Assembly: GCF_005160265.1 (NCBI RefSeq)
Contig: NZ_CP039865.1
Coordinates: forward strand, 696,501-760,500
Reading direction: 5' to 3'
Length of the DNA stretch: 64,000 bases
Origin: Phreatobacter aquaticus
GTDB lineage: Bacteria > Pseudomonadota > Alphaproteobacteria > Rhizobiales > Phreatobacteraceae
The notes beneath the pieces are model-generated. The model saw only the letters and a list, made by a program, of their open reading frames with translations, did no database searches and was not told the DNA's origin. Each line of letters begins with the position of its first letter. Position 1 is the first letter of the stretch. The position numbers and the translations under genes were made by a program. Positions 56,524-64,000 of this stretch are shown piece after piece.

Positions 56524-57293
56524 GCCGGCACCCGGCCATGAAGCCGGTGATAGATCGCCATGGACAGCTCTCCGAACTCGGGCCTGATCCGCGTCTCCAC
56601 TGTGCGCGGCCGCGCCAAGTGGATCGGCGTCACCTCGGCAATGCGGCCGGGCCGCGGCGACATGACGACCGCGCGATCGGCAAGGAACACCGCCTCGGGG
56701 ATGGAGTGGGTGACGAACAGGATGGTCTTTCGTTTGCCGGCTTCGGACGTCTCGCCCCAGACGCGCAGCAGTTCGATATTCATCTCGTCGCGTGTCATGG
56801 CGTCGAGCGCGCCGAACGGCTCATCCATCAGTAGGAGCGGCGGATCGAGCAGCAGCGCGCGCACGATCGAGGCGCGCTGCTGCATGCCGCCGGAGAGCTC
56901 ACGCGGCAGTTTGGATGCGAAATCGCTTAAACCCACAATGCCGAGAAGATCCATCGCCCGGTCGCGATATTTGCGGGCGTCGTGGCCGGCAAGTTCGGCC
57001 GGCAGCAGGACATTGTCGAGAATGGTCCGCCATTTCAGCAGGACGGGCGCCTGGAACACCATTCCCACCGACGTGAGCGGCCGCGTGACCGGTTCGCCGG
57101 CCACCCGCACCGCGCCCGATGTCATCGGACGAAGCCCCGCGATGATGCGCAGAAGAGTAGACTTGCCGCAGCCGGACGGTCCGACCAGCGCGATGAACTC
57201 GCCATCGGCAATGGTCAGCGAAATGTCGCGCAACGCCTCTACCGGACCGCTACCGGTCTCGTAGACCATGCCGACGTGGTCGATCTCGATCAT
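56520..57293 (-). CDS. ABC transporter ATPase (SsuB/TauB type), second system
   Basis: A 257-residue ATPase with Walker A VGPSGCGKSTLLRIIAG, signature LSGGMQQRASIVRALL, Walker B LLLMDEPFGALDAM and switch His FVTHSIPEAV. Its partners are the permease at 58605-59378 and the binding protein at 57556-58572, on the other side of a 262-bp gap that holds a repeat pair. The gene order (ATPase downstream of the binding protein, followed by two metabolic enzymes) links import and metabolism. Confidence 0.93.
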   Translation of the reverse strand: MIEIDHVGMVYETGSGPVEALRDISLTIADGEFIALVGPSGCGKSTLLRIIAGLRPMTSGAVRVAGEPVTRPLTSVGMVFQAPVLLKWRTILDNVLLPAELAGHDARKYRDRAMDLLGIVGLSDFASKLPRELSGGMQQRASIVRALLLDPPLLLMDEPFGALDAMTRDEMNIELLRVWGETSEAGKRKTILFVTHSIPEAVFLADRAVVMSPRPGRIAEVTPIHLARPRTVETRIRPEFGELSMAIYHRLHGRVPA

Positions 57294-57356
57294 GGAAGGT
57301 GGGTGTCCGCTCTGGTCATGCGCATGGGTCGAAGTCGTGGATCACGTGGCGAGAAG

Positions 57357-57508
57357 GTCCTTCGAGGCTCGGCTTTGCCTCGCACCTCAGGATGAGGAAT
57401 GGAGAGATCGCATATGACGATGGCGCTACGTCTGTCGTGTGGCCCTGTCGAGGTCCGCCTCCTCCTCACCTCATCCTGAGGTGCGAGCGAAGCGAGCCTC
57501 GAAGGATC
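57357..57508. repeat. REPIN-like inverted repeat pair (CCTTCGAGGCTC type)
   Basis: Left unit GTCCTTCGAGGCTCGGCTTT then GCCTCGCACCTCAGGATGAGGA (57357-57398); right unit, inverted, at 57469-57508 (CCTCATCCTGAGGTGCGAG..AGCCTCGAAGGATC). About 70 bp lie between. It splits the binding protein from the ATPase of the same importer. Confidence 0.85.
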
Positions 57509-57555
57509 ACCGTGTCGTCAAGCGGGGCCTCTCAATGAAGGCCCCGCTCGTCCAA

Positions 57556-58572
57556 TCACCGCGCTGGCGGCATGTCCACCCGCGTGTAGAAGCTCGCATT
57601 GAACGTCTCGTCGCAGGTCACCTGCCGGGGCAAGCCCATATTCGCATTGATGATGTCGACGGAGGCGCACATCTTGGCCCGGTCGATCGCGCCAATGCCA
57701 TTTGCCCGGAAGCGGTCGGTCCGCATCAGGCCAAGACCCAGCATCATGTTCGGCTGCATCACCGAGACATCGACCTCCGGCACCCGGCGCTTGAAGATCG
57801 CCATCGAGCCCTCCGGATCCGCCATCACGTCGCGCCAGCCAAGATAGGCCGCCTCGAGGAACTTCCTCAGAACCTCGGGCCGCTCGCGGATGGTCTTGTC
57901 GCTCGCCATGATCGACATGGAATACATGTCGAGGCCGAAATCGGCCCATTGCATCATCACCACATTGCCCTGGCCCATGGCCTTCTCGTAGAGCGGCAGG
58001 CCGGTGGAATAGTCGGCGATCGTGTCGACGCGGCCGGTGGCGAGCGCCGCGATCTTGGCGGCCGGCTCGACATTCACCCATTCGACCCTGGAACCGTCGA
58101 TGCCGGTGGCGCGCACGAAGGCCGGCCAGATCTGCCGCTGGCTGTCGCCGGGAGGCGCGCCAATGGTCCGGCCCAGAAGATCGGCCGGCGTCCGGGCAGG
58201 CTTCGAGGCCGGCGAGAAGATGTTGAGCGGCGTCTTGTCGAAGACGATGCCGATGATGCGCGCGGTCGACCCGCGCGACAGGGCCGAGACGATCACGGCA
58301 GCATCGGCAAGGCCGGCATCGGCGCGGCCGGTATCGACCTTGGCGATGGAATCGCCCGATCCGCGCGAATTCTCCAGCGTCACGTCGAGGCCGCGGTCGC
58401 GGAAATAGCCCTTCTCCAGCGCCACCCAATAAGCCGCGTGGTCGCCCACCGCGAACCAGTTGAGCGCGAAGGTGAACTTCTCAAGCTGCTGTGCCTGCGC
58501 GCCCACCGCCCCCGCGACAGCGAGGACCATGGCGGCTGCGAAGGATATCCAGGTCGATCTGCACGTCGTCAT
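57556..58572 (-). CDS. ABC transporter substrate-binding protein (NMT1/THI5-like), second system
   Basis: A 338-residue periplasmic binding protein with a Sec signal (ISFAAAMVLAVAGAVGAQAQ). The NMT1 pattern is visible: FTFALNWFAVGDHAAYWVALEKGYF (first 20 residues of the domain), DRGLDVTLENSRGSGDSI and VDTGRADAGLADAAV. The start ATG 58572 has AGGGAGAG upstream. It follows the permease gene by 32 bp. Confidence 0.9.
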   Translation of the reverse strand: MTTCRSTWISFAAAMVLAVAGAVGAQAQQLEKFTFALNWFAVGDHAAYWVALEKGYFRDRGLDVTLENSRGSGDSIAKVDTGRADAGLADAAVIVSALSRGSTARIIGIVFDKTPLNIFSPASKPARTPADLLGRTIGAPPGDSQRQIWPAFVRATGIDGSRVEWVNVEPAAKIAALATGRVDTIADYSTGLPLYEKAMGQGNVVMMQWADFGLDMYSMSIMASDKTIRERPEVLRKFLEAAYLGWRDVMADPEGSMAIFKRRVPEVDVSVMQPNMMLGLGLMRTDRFRANGIGAIDRAKMCASVDIINANMGLPRQVTCDETFNASFYTRVDMPPAR

Positions 58573-58604
58573 GACACTCTCCCTTGAGGTCGGCGGTTCG
58601 GACT

Positions 58605-59378
58605 TCAGCGATCGGACCCCTGCGCCCAGGGCGCGGCGATGGCGGCAATGCCGCTCACCGCGCCATAGAGCAGGAGGCCGATGATCGAGATCCAGGCAAG
58701 CGCAGCAAACGCCACCGGCGTGTTCATGCTCGACTGGGTGGTGACGATGACAAAACCGAGGCCCGCCTGCGAGGCGACAAACTCGCCCACCACGGCACCG
58801 ACCACGGCGGCGGTCGCGGTCACCTTCAGCGCGCTCAGGATATAGGGCAGCGCATTGGGCATGCGGATCTTGAGGAAGATCTTCCAGGTCGGCGCGTTGA
58901 ACACCCGCCCGAGGTCGAGCATGTCGTCCTCGATCTGGGTGAGGCCGACCGCCGTGTTGATGACCACCGGAAAGAAGCCGATCAGCGCGCCGATCAGCAT
59001 GTTCGGCCAGATGCCATAGCCGAGCCAGAGCATGAATAGCGGCGCGATCGCCACCTTGGGCAGCACGTTGACGAAGACGAGAAAGGGCGTCAGCGAGCGC
59101 GCCACCGGCTGCGACCAGGCGATGGCGGTGCCGAGCAGCACGCCGGCACTGGCTGCCAGCGCGAAGGCGCCGAGGATCGCGGCACCCGTGAACAGGATAT
59201 GGCGGGTCCAGGGAATGTCGCCGCCGGCCATGGCCTGCACCACCTTCCAGGGGCCGGGCAGCAGGAACTCGCGCACCTGGAAGAAGTCGACCGAGAATTG
59301 CCACAGCGCGATGAGAACGACGAAAGGCGCGACCACCGGCACCAGCGACAGGATCTGGCGGCCCCCCTTCGGCATCAT
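58605..59378 (-). CDS. ABC transporter permease (SsuC/TauC type), second system
   Basis: A 257-residue membrane protein with about six transmembrane helices. The EAA-type loop is FNAPTWKIFLKIRMPNALPY followed by ILSALKVTATAAVVGAVVGE. GGAGG is well spaced before the ATG at 59378. It lies 33 bp after the NAD-dependent epimerase-like gene in the same direction. Confidence 0.93.
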   Translation of the reverse strand: MMPKGGRQILSLVPVVAPFVVLIALWQFSVDFFQVREFLLPGPWKVVQAMAGGDIPWTRHILFTGAAILGAFALAASAGVLLGTAIAWSQPVARSLTPFLVFVNVLPKVAIAPLFMLWLGYGIWPNMLIGALIGFFPVVINTAVGLTQIEDDMLDLGRVFNAPTWKIFLKIRMPNALPYILSALKVTATAAVVGAVVGEFVASQAGLGFVIVTTQSSMNTPVAFAALAWISIIGLLLYGAVSGIAAIAAPWAQGSDR

Positions 59379-59411
59379 CCGCGTCCTCCGGAACGACAGC
59401 GCGCAATCATG

Positions 59412-60446
59412 TCAGAACCGGCCATCACGCGCCTCGAACTTGGTCGGCTTGCCGTGGCTCGGCATGGAGCGGGCGACCCAGTCAGCCGTCCAGTCGAGCA
59501 TCCGGTCAAGCGGCACGTGCGGATAGCCGAAAAGCCCGGAGGCCCGCGACGTGTCGGTCAAGAGCGCCGTCGGGCTCTCCTCGCCGATGATGATGGCGGG
59601 CCTGCCGAGCCTGGCGCCGAAGGCCTGGGCCAGCCGGCGCACCGACAGCGTCTCCGGACCCGAGACATTGAGGATCAGCGGCGGGTTCGCCGCATGTTTG
59701 AGCGCTCTCAGCGCCTGGGCATTGGCATCGCCCTGCCAGATCACATTGACATGGCCCATCGTGACATCCACCGGCTGCCCCGCCGCCACTTTCGAGGCGA
59801 TGTCGAACAGCACGCCGTAGCGCATGTCGATCGCGTAATTGAGCCGGAACAGCACCGTCTTCGTGCCATGGACCGAGGCGCCATATTCGAACACCCGCTC
59901 CCGGCCGAGACACGACTGGGCATATTCGCCGACCGGACCGGGCATGGCGGTCTCGTCCGGCGCGGCGCCGGCAACCGCTGCCAGCGGATAGACGTTACCG
60001 GTGGAGAAGGCGACGATCCGCGAGGCGTGAAAGGTCTCGGCGACGGCGGCCGGCACCAGGCAGTTCATCGCCCAGGTCAGGCCCAGCGCGCCGCTCGCGC
60101 CGAACTTGCGTCCCGCCATGAAGATGACATTCGGCGCCTTCGGCAGCGCCTCGATCGCCTTGCGGTCGAGCAGGTCGGCCTTGATCGTCTCGATGCCGTG
60201 GCGCTGCAGACCGGCCTCGAGCCCGGGCTCGGAAAAGCGTGCGACGCCGATGATCCGCCGTCCCGGCGAGGCCGCCCGCGCCATCCTCGCCAGTGTCGGC
60301 CCCATCTTGCCGGCAACGCCCAGGATCAGGATATCGCCGTCGACCGCGGCCAGGTCGGCAGCGACCCCGGCCGAGTGGCTGCTCAGAAAGGCTTCCAGAT
60401 CCTCGATCGAGGCGAAGCGATCAGGCAGAGACGTCACGTCCGGCAT
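59412..60446 (-). CDS. Extended SDR (NAD-dependent epimerase/dehydratase-like) with YxxxC in place of YxxxK
   Basis: A 344-residue extended SDR. The nucleotide loop is [16 protein letters not shown] (GxxGxxG) and the Ser/Thr site is [10 protein letters not shown] (Ser148). The usual catalytic Tyr-x3-Lys reads [15 protein letters not shown], that is Tyr175 and Cys179 where Lys is expected. So it may use another chemistry or be a binding protein. It leads the minus-strand transport operon; GAGGG precedes the ATG at 60446. The upstream region has the TTRGATCGRTCTAA operator. Confidence 0.85.
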   Translation of the reverse strand: MPDVTSLPDRFASIEDLEAFLSSHSAGVAADLAAVDGDILILGVAGKMGPTLARMARAASPGRRIIGVARFSEPGLEAGLQRHGIETIKADLLDRKAIEALPKAPNVIFMAGRKFGASGALGLTWAMNCLVPAAVAETFHASRIVAFSTGNVYPLAAVAGAAPDETAMPGPVGEYAQSCLGRERVFEYGASVHGTKTVLFRLNYAIDMRYGVLFDIASKVAAGQPVDVTMGHVNVIWQGDANAQALRALKHAANPPLILNVSGPETLSVRRLAQAFGARLGRPAIIIGEESPTALLTDTSRASGLFGYPHVPLDRMLDWTADWVARSMPSHGKPTKFEARDGRF

Positions 60447-60604
60447 CAATCCCTCGACGGGCAGCGCCCGAATTCCGGCGGGCCTTGAGCGAGCCTGCCT
60501 CTGTTCAACCGGACAGGCAATGCCCGCCACAGACCCTGAGCCTGCATGACCGGACCGCAAGTGTCAAACAACCAGTTGGATGCTTCGCGCCTGTTGAAAT
60601 CCTG

Positions 60605-60622
60605 ATTTAGATCGGTCTAAAT
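60605..60622. promoter_or_regulatory. Palindromic operator in the divergent SDR promoter region
   Basis: ATTTAGA-TCGG-TCTAAAT, 7-bp perfect arms, about 60 bp upstream of the plus-strand SDR (60685) and 160 bp upstream of the minus-strand epimerase-like gene. The inner 14 bp follow TTRGATCGRTCTAA, also present before the family-5 binding protein gene (62057). The form is typical of TetR-family operators; no TetR gene is in the window. Confidence 0.6.
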
Positions 60623-60684
60623 GGCCCACATGGACGCGAGTGCCGACAAGCGCCTCGAAAAGATCCGGATGACAGGGACGGGAC

Positions 60685-61458
60685 ATGACAGGCAGCGGTG
60701 GCAGGACGGCCTTCGTCACGGGCGCGGGGCGCGGCATCGGGCGGGGCATCGCGCTGGCGCTTGCGGCCGAGCGGTTCCGCCTGGTCCTGAACGACCTCAC
60801 CCTCTCCATCGATCTCGAGGAGACGCTGGCCGCTGTCCGCGCCATGGGCTGCGAGGCGCTCGCCGCGCCAGGCGACATCAGCGACCTCTCCCGTCACGAA
60901 GCACTGGTGGATCAGGTATGGTCGGCCTTTGGCGGGCTCGACTGCCTGGTCAACAATGCCGGCATCTCGGTGGCGGTGCGCGGTGACCTGTTCGAGGTGA
61001 CGCCGGAGAGCTTCGACCGGCAGATCCACGTCAATCTGCGCGGGCCCTTCTTTCTCACCCAGGCTGTCGCAAAGCGCATGGCGGCGGCGCCGGCATCCGG
61101 CTTCCGCTCCATCGTCACCATCTCCTCGTTCAATGCCGAGGCGGCTTCCCCCGACCGCGCGGAATATTGCATCGCCAAGACCGGGCTTGCCATGATGACC
61201 CGCGTCTTCGCGCTCCGCCTCGCCGAGCTTGGCATCATGACCTACGAGGTGCGCCCGGGCGTCATCCGCACCGCCATGACGGCGGTGGCGAAGGAGAAAT
61301 ACGACCGGCTCTTCGCCTCCGGCTTCGCGCCCATCGCCCGCTGGGGCGAACCGGAGGATGTCGGCCGCGCGGTGGCGACCCTTGCCTCCGGCGGATTGCC
61401 CTATGCCACCGGCGAGACCGTCCATATCGACGGCGGCCTGTCGATCACCCGGCTTTGA
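60685..61458 (+). CDS. Classical SDR (3-oxoacyl-ACP reductase-like)
   Basis: A 257-residue SDR with TGAGRGIGRGIAL (cofactor loop), VNNAGIS, and the catalytic set ISSFNAEAASPDRAEYCIAK (Ser, Tyr, Lys). The C-terminal ATGETVHIDGGLSITRL is typical of FabG-like proteins. The next gene, a MaoC hydratase, starts 10 bp later. Together they could catalyse a hydratase/3-hydroxyacyl dehydrogenase pair of reactions, by inference. Confidence 0.9.
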   Translation: MTGSGGRTAFVTGAGRGIGRGIALALAAERFRLVLNDLTLSIDLEETLAAVRAMGCEALAAPGDISDLSRHEALVDQVWSAFGGLDCLVNNAGISVAVRGDLFEVTPESFDRQIHVNLRGPFFLTQAVAKRMAAAPASGFRSIVTISSFNAEAASPDRAEYCIAKTGLAMMTRVFALRLAELGIMTYEVRPGVIRTAMTAVAKEKYDRLFASGFAPIARWGEPEDVGRAVATLASGGLPYATGETVHIDGGLSITRL

Positions 61459-61468
61459 GGAACGCGCC

Positions 61469-61972
61469 ATGGTGACATCCACCTCCGGCCGCCTGCTCGA
61501 ACCTGGCGAATACTGGTTCGAGGACCTGCGCGATGGCGACCACTACAGCACCGGCCATATCGTCATCACCGATGCCCACATCATCGGCTTCGCCGGGCTC
61601 TCCGGCGACTTCTTCGACCTGCACATGGACGACGAATTCGCCCGCGAGCAGGGCTTTCCCGGCCGGGTGGCGCATGGCCTGCTCGGCCTTGCCATGGCGG
61701 ACGGGCTGAAGAACCGATCCTCCGTCCGCATCATGGCGGTGGCATCGCTCGGCTGGACCTGGGCCTTCAAGGGCCCGATCCTGGTCGGCGACCGCATCGG
61801 TGTCACCGTGACGGTGAAGGGCAAGCGCCTGACGTCCAAGGGGGATCGCGGCATCACCAACCTCGGCTTCGCCGTGTCCAACCAGGACGGCCGCGTCGTG
61901 CAGGACGGCGAGACGGCGCTGCTGACCAGGCTCAGACCGGCGGCCTTGCCGGCAAGTTCTTCAACGGATTGA
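61469..61972 (+). CDS. MaoC-like (R)-specific enoyl-CoA hydratase domain protein
   Basis: A 167-residue hot-dog fold protein. The hydratase-2 catalytic motif is GLSGDFFDLHMDDEFARE (Asp and His at the expected spacing). The C-terminal helix-strand portion (FPGRVAHGLLGLAMADGL) is also conserved. GAGG lies before the ATG, 10 bp after the SDR stop. Substrate is likely a CoA thioester. Confidence 0.9.
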   Translation: MVTSTSGRLLEPGEYWFEDLRDGDHYSTGHIVITDAHIIGFAGLSGDFFDLHMDDEFAREQGFPGRVAHGLLGLAMADGLKNRSSVRIMAVASLGWTWAFKGPILVGDRIGVTVTVKGKRLTSKGDRGITNLGFAVSNQDGRVVQDGETALLTRLRPAALPASSSTD

Positions 61973-62056
61973 CGTTCCCGAGGCGCCGACGCAGAGTTGG
62001 CCCTCATTCCGAAAGGCCCGATCGGCGCTCCCCCGCTATTCCGGACTGACGCTGAA

Positions 62057-62070
62057 TTGGATCGATCTAA
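62057..62070. promoter_or_regulatory. Second copy of the TTRGATCGRTCTAA operator
   Basis: TTGGATCGATCTAA, about 54 bp before the family-5 binding protein start. It differs from the 60605 copy only at the two purine positions of the consensus. A common regulator for both promoters is inferred. Confidence 0.55.
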
Positions 62071-62123
62071 CAACAAGCCAAGCCGGGACAATCGGCCAGA
62101 TTTCCGTTTCAGGGAGAAACACC

Positions 62124-63761
62124 ATGACGACCAAGAAGGATATGAAGCAGGGCTGGATGAGCCGGCGCGACCTCGCCAAGCTCCTCGGCATCGGTGGCGC
62201 GGCGATCGCCGCCGGCCTGCCGGAGAAGGTCTTCGCCCAGACCCGGCGCAACACGCTGGTCATCGGCATCGACATTTCCGATTGCGTGACGCTCGATCCG
62301 GCCCGCCAGGCGCAATATTCGACGCCGATGTCGCTGCTCGCCGCCTATGACATGCTCGTCACGATGTCGCCGGGCGACTACATCACCATCCGCCCGTCGC
62401 TTGCCACCTCCTGGGCACGCACGCCCGACGGCAAGGGCTGGCGCTTCACGCTGCGCGAGAACGTCAAGTTCGCCAGCGGCAATGTGATGACCGCCGAGGA
62501 CGTGAAGTGGTCGATGGAGCGCGTGCTGCGGCTCGGCGACCAGACCTCGCAATATATCAGCCACGTCGAGCGCACCGAGGTGGTGGACGCCAAGACCGTC
62601 GACATCATCCTGAAGGATCCGACCCAGCCGCTGCTCACCATCATCGCGGCGCCGGGCTTCCCGGTCTATGACCGCAAGGTGGTCGAGGCCCAGGGCGGCG
62701 ACGCCAGCATGGATGCCAAGACCAAGGACAAGGCGACCACCTGGCTGAACGAGAATTCCGCAGGCACCGGCGCCTACCGGATCACCCGCTGGGAGCGCAA
62801 CCAGCAGATCCAGTTCGTCCGCAACGACAATCACTGGCGGGGCAAGCCGCCCTTCGAGCGGATCATCATCCGCCACATCGGCGACAGCGCGGCGCAGCTC
62901 CTGTCGATCCGCCGCGGCGACATCGACATCGCCTTCAACCTGATCCCGGAACAGGTCTCCACCATCAAGGCCGATCCGAACCTCCGGCTCGAGGCCCTGA
63001 CCAGCCTCGACTTCGTCTACATGGCGCTGACCGAGAACCCCGAGTTCAACAAGGCTCTGGCGGTGAAGGAAGCCCGCCAGGCCATCGGCCAGGCCATCGA
63101 CTATGACGGCATCATCAAGAACCTGCTCGGCGGGGCCGCGGTGCGCTGCGCCAACTTCCTGCCGATCGGCGTGTCGGGTTCGACCGAGGCCATCGCCAAG
63201 GAGGTCGGCTACAGCCAGAACCTCGACAAGGCCAAGCAGCTTCTGCAGAAGGCGGGCCTTGCAGACGGGTTCGAGTTCGACATCGCCTATGGCAATGCCG
63301 CGATCGCCGGCGTGACCTACCAGACGCTGGCGCAGAAGATCCAGGCCGACCTTGCCCGGGTCAATATCCGCGCCAAGCTGACACCCATGGATCAGGTCAA
63401 CCTGCGCACCACCTTCACCGGCAACCGGGCTCAGGGCGGCGTGCTGACCTTCTGGAACCCGCCGGCGGTGGAGAACCTGCTCTGGGCGGCCGCCTCGGTG
63501 GAACGCGTCGCACGGCGCGTCCATTGGAAGGTGACGCCGGATGTCCTGAAACTGGTGCGCGATGCCGCCGCCGAAACGGATGCCAAGAAGCAGGCCGATC
63601 TCTGGGTGGAGTACCAGAAGCGGGTGGTGGACCAGGCGAACTACTTCATCCTGTTCCAGCCGATCTATCAGGTCGCAGCCCGCAGCCATCTCGGCAAGCT
63701 GCCGCTGACGGCGGCCGGCTGGATGCTCGATATGCACGACGTGAAGCCCGCCTCGGCCTGA
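62124..63761 (+). CDS. ABC transporter family-5 solute-binding protein (DppA/OppA-like), Tat-exported
   Basis: A 545-residue periplasmic protein. The twin-arginine signal is MSRRDLAKLLGIGGAAIAAG (residues 12-31). The mature part is SBP_bac_5: VTLDPARQAQYSTPMSLLAA, WRFTLRENVKFASGNVMTAE, VRNDNHWRGKPPFERIIIR, and GFEFDIAYGNAAIAG in the second lobe. Such proteins bind oligopeptides, nickel or other small organics. A strong AGGGAGA precedes the start. Permease and ATPase genes are not adjacent: a terminator and a minus-strand gene follow. Confidence 0.92.
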   Translation: MTTKKDMKQGWMSRRDLAKLLGIGGAAIAAGLPEKVFAQTRRNTLVIGIDISDCVTLDPARQAQYSTPMSLLAAYDMLVTMSPGDYITIRPSLATSWARTPDGKGWRFTLRENVKFASGNVMTAEDVKWSMERVLRLGDQTSQYISHVERTEVVDAKTVDIILKDPTQPLLTIIAAPGFPVYDRKVVEAQGGDASMDAKTKDKATTWLNENSAGTGAYRITRWERNQQIQFVRNDNHWRGKPPFERIIIRHIGDSAAQLLSIRRGDIDIAFNLIPEQVSTIKADPNLRLEALTSLDFVYMALTENPEFNKALAVKEARQAIGQAIDYDGIIKNLLGGAAVRCANFLPIGVSGSTEAIAKEVGYSQNLDKAKQLLQKAGLADGFEFDIAYGNAAIAGVTYQTLAQKIQADLARVNIRAKLTPMDQVNLRTTFTGNRAQGGVLTFWNPPAVENLLWAAASVERVARRVHWKVTPDVLKLVRDAAAETDAKKQADLWVEYQKRVVDQANYFILFQPIYQVAARSHLGKLPLTAAGWMLDMHDVKPASA

Positions 63762-63785
63762 GGCTTGGTCTCTTGAGGTGCGTGG

Positions 63786-63815
63786 AACCGGCGGGTCGCA
63801 AGGCCCGCCGGTTTT
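63786..63815 (+). terminator. Intrinsic terminator after the family-5 binding protein gene
   Basis: A 10-bp perfect stem AACCGGCGGG / CCCGCCGGTT followed by TTTT, 25 bp after the stop. It marks the end of the transcript, so no permease genes can be on it. Confidence 0.9.
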
Positions 63816-63870
63816 GCATTCAGAAAGAGGGCTGCGGCGAGCGCCGTTGTGAGACGTGAGCCCCGCTCCC

Positions 63871-64000
63871 TCAGAACCCGTAAACCTCCGCCGGGTTGTC
63901 GACCAGGATCCGCTGCCTGACCGCCTCGTCCGGCGCCCAGTCGGCGAGAATATCCAGCAGAGCTGCATCGTCGGGCCGCGGATTCTGGCCGGGATGCGGC
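63871..64000 (-). CDS. Amidohydrolase-2 family protein, C-terminal end (cut by window edge)
   Basis: The last 42 residues of a TIM-barrel metal-dependent hydrolase. The end LLDILADWAPDEAVRQRILV then DNPAEVYGF is the typical C-terminus of amidohydrolase-2 proteins (NPAxLYGF). The metal site lies beyond the right edge. It is convergent with the family-5 binding protein and probably part of the same catabolic region. Confidence 0.8.
   Translation of the reverse strand, partial: PHPGQNPRPDDAALLDILADWAPDEAVRQRILVDNPAEVYGF

Noticed and set aside
57556-59406. One 616-codon frame joining the second binding protein with an upstream sequence
   Set aside because: The upstream part is a shifted frame of the permease gene (58605-59378), which has its own start and EAA motif. 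The binding protein starts at 58572 with a signal peptide and ribosome-binding site. Not a fusion.
62109-63968. 619-codon open frame antisense to the family-5 binding protein
   Set aside because: Shadow of the SBP_bac_5 gene; no motif, no ribosome-binding site and it runs through the terminator.

Overview
The window is high-GC DNA from an alphaproteobacterium, most likely of the order Hyphomicrobiales (Rhizobiales). Supporting signs are a TIGR02300/FYDLN-type acidic protein, a class II (CP4-like) EPSP synthase, a DUF1674/SDHAF4 protein, a methylsuccinyl-CoA dehydrogenase-like enzyme with the N-terminal extension typical of the ethylmalonyl-CoA pathway, and a D-3-hydroxybutyrate dehydrogenase with a patatin partner (polyhydroxybutyrate metabolism). 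I cannot name the genus from sequence alone. No phage, insertion sequence, CRISPR array or rRNA is visible; the only RNA gene found is tRNA-Leu(CAA).

Layout. 1-10 kb: edge of a CaiB/BaiF CoA transferase, a CnoX-like thioredoxin, ispG coupled to an SDR gene, a chemoreceptor, zur with a hydrolase, and a bdhA-patatin pair. 10-24 kb: RidA, a second chemoreceptor, an EamA transporter, the mcd-like gene, yidD, a PhnA-type protein, an orphan TRAP binding protein, a Cys/Met PLP enzyme, a rhomboid protease, phhB, a prolyl-tRNA editing protein, tlpA and argH. 24-40 kb: argG, PAP2, yciB, the translation/transcription operon rimP-nusA-ylxR-infB (minus strand), and aroA-cmk running the other way. Neither block continues in the usual way: rbfA/truB do not follow infB, and rpsA does not follow cmk. 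40-45 kb: gloB, SDHAF4, tRNA-Leu, a third chemoreceptor carrying a C-terminal PilZ domain, and a Tat-exported intradiol-dioxygenase-like protein next to a cytochrome-b-like membrane protein.

From 45.4 kb to the right edge lies an accessory catabolic region. On the plus strand, acyl-CoA dehydrogenase, TIM-barrel amidohydrolase and acyl-CoA ligase genes overlap end to end. From 60.4 down to 49.2 kb eleven genes all lie on the minus strand: a nucleotide-sugar-type SDR, two complete nitrate/sulfonate/taurine-type ABC importers, a sugar-isomerase-like TIM barrel, an enolase-superfamily enzyme, an amidase and an isochorismatase-family hydrolase. Divergent from them are an SDR, a MaoC hydratase and a Tat-dependent family-5 solute-binding protein. 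The mix (import, amide hydrolysis, acid abstraction, CoA activation, dehydrogenation, hydration) suggests breakdown of an amide- or ring-containing organic acid, but the substrate cannot be read from the sequence.

Shared regulatory motifs tie some parts together: a 14-bp palindrome TTRGATCGRTCTAA in front of both the divergent SDR genes and the family-5 binding protein; TTGTCTTAT direct repeats in front of the acyl-CoA dehydrogenase and over the start of an ABC ATPase; and TTGC-N3-GCA sites before both bdhA and mcd. Four different REPIN-like inverted repeat pairs sit in intergenic gaps.
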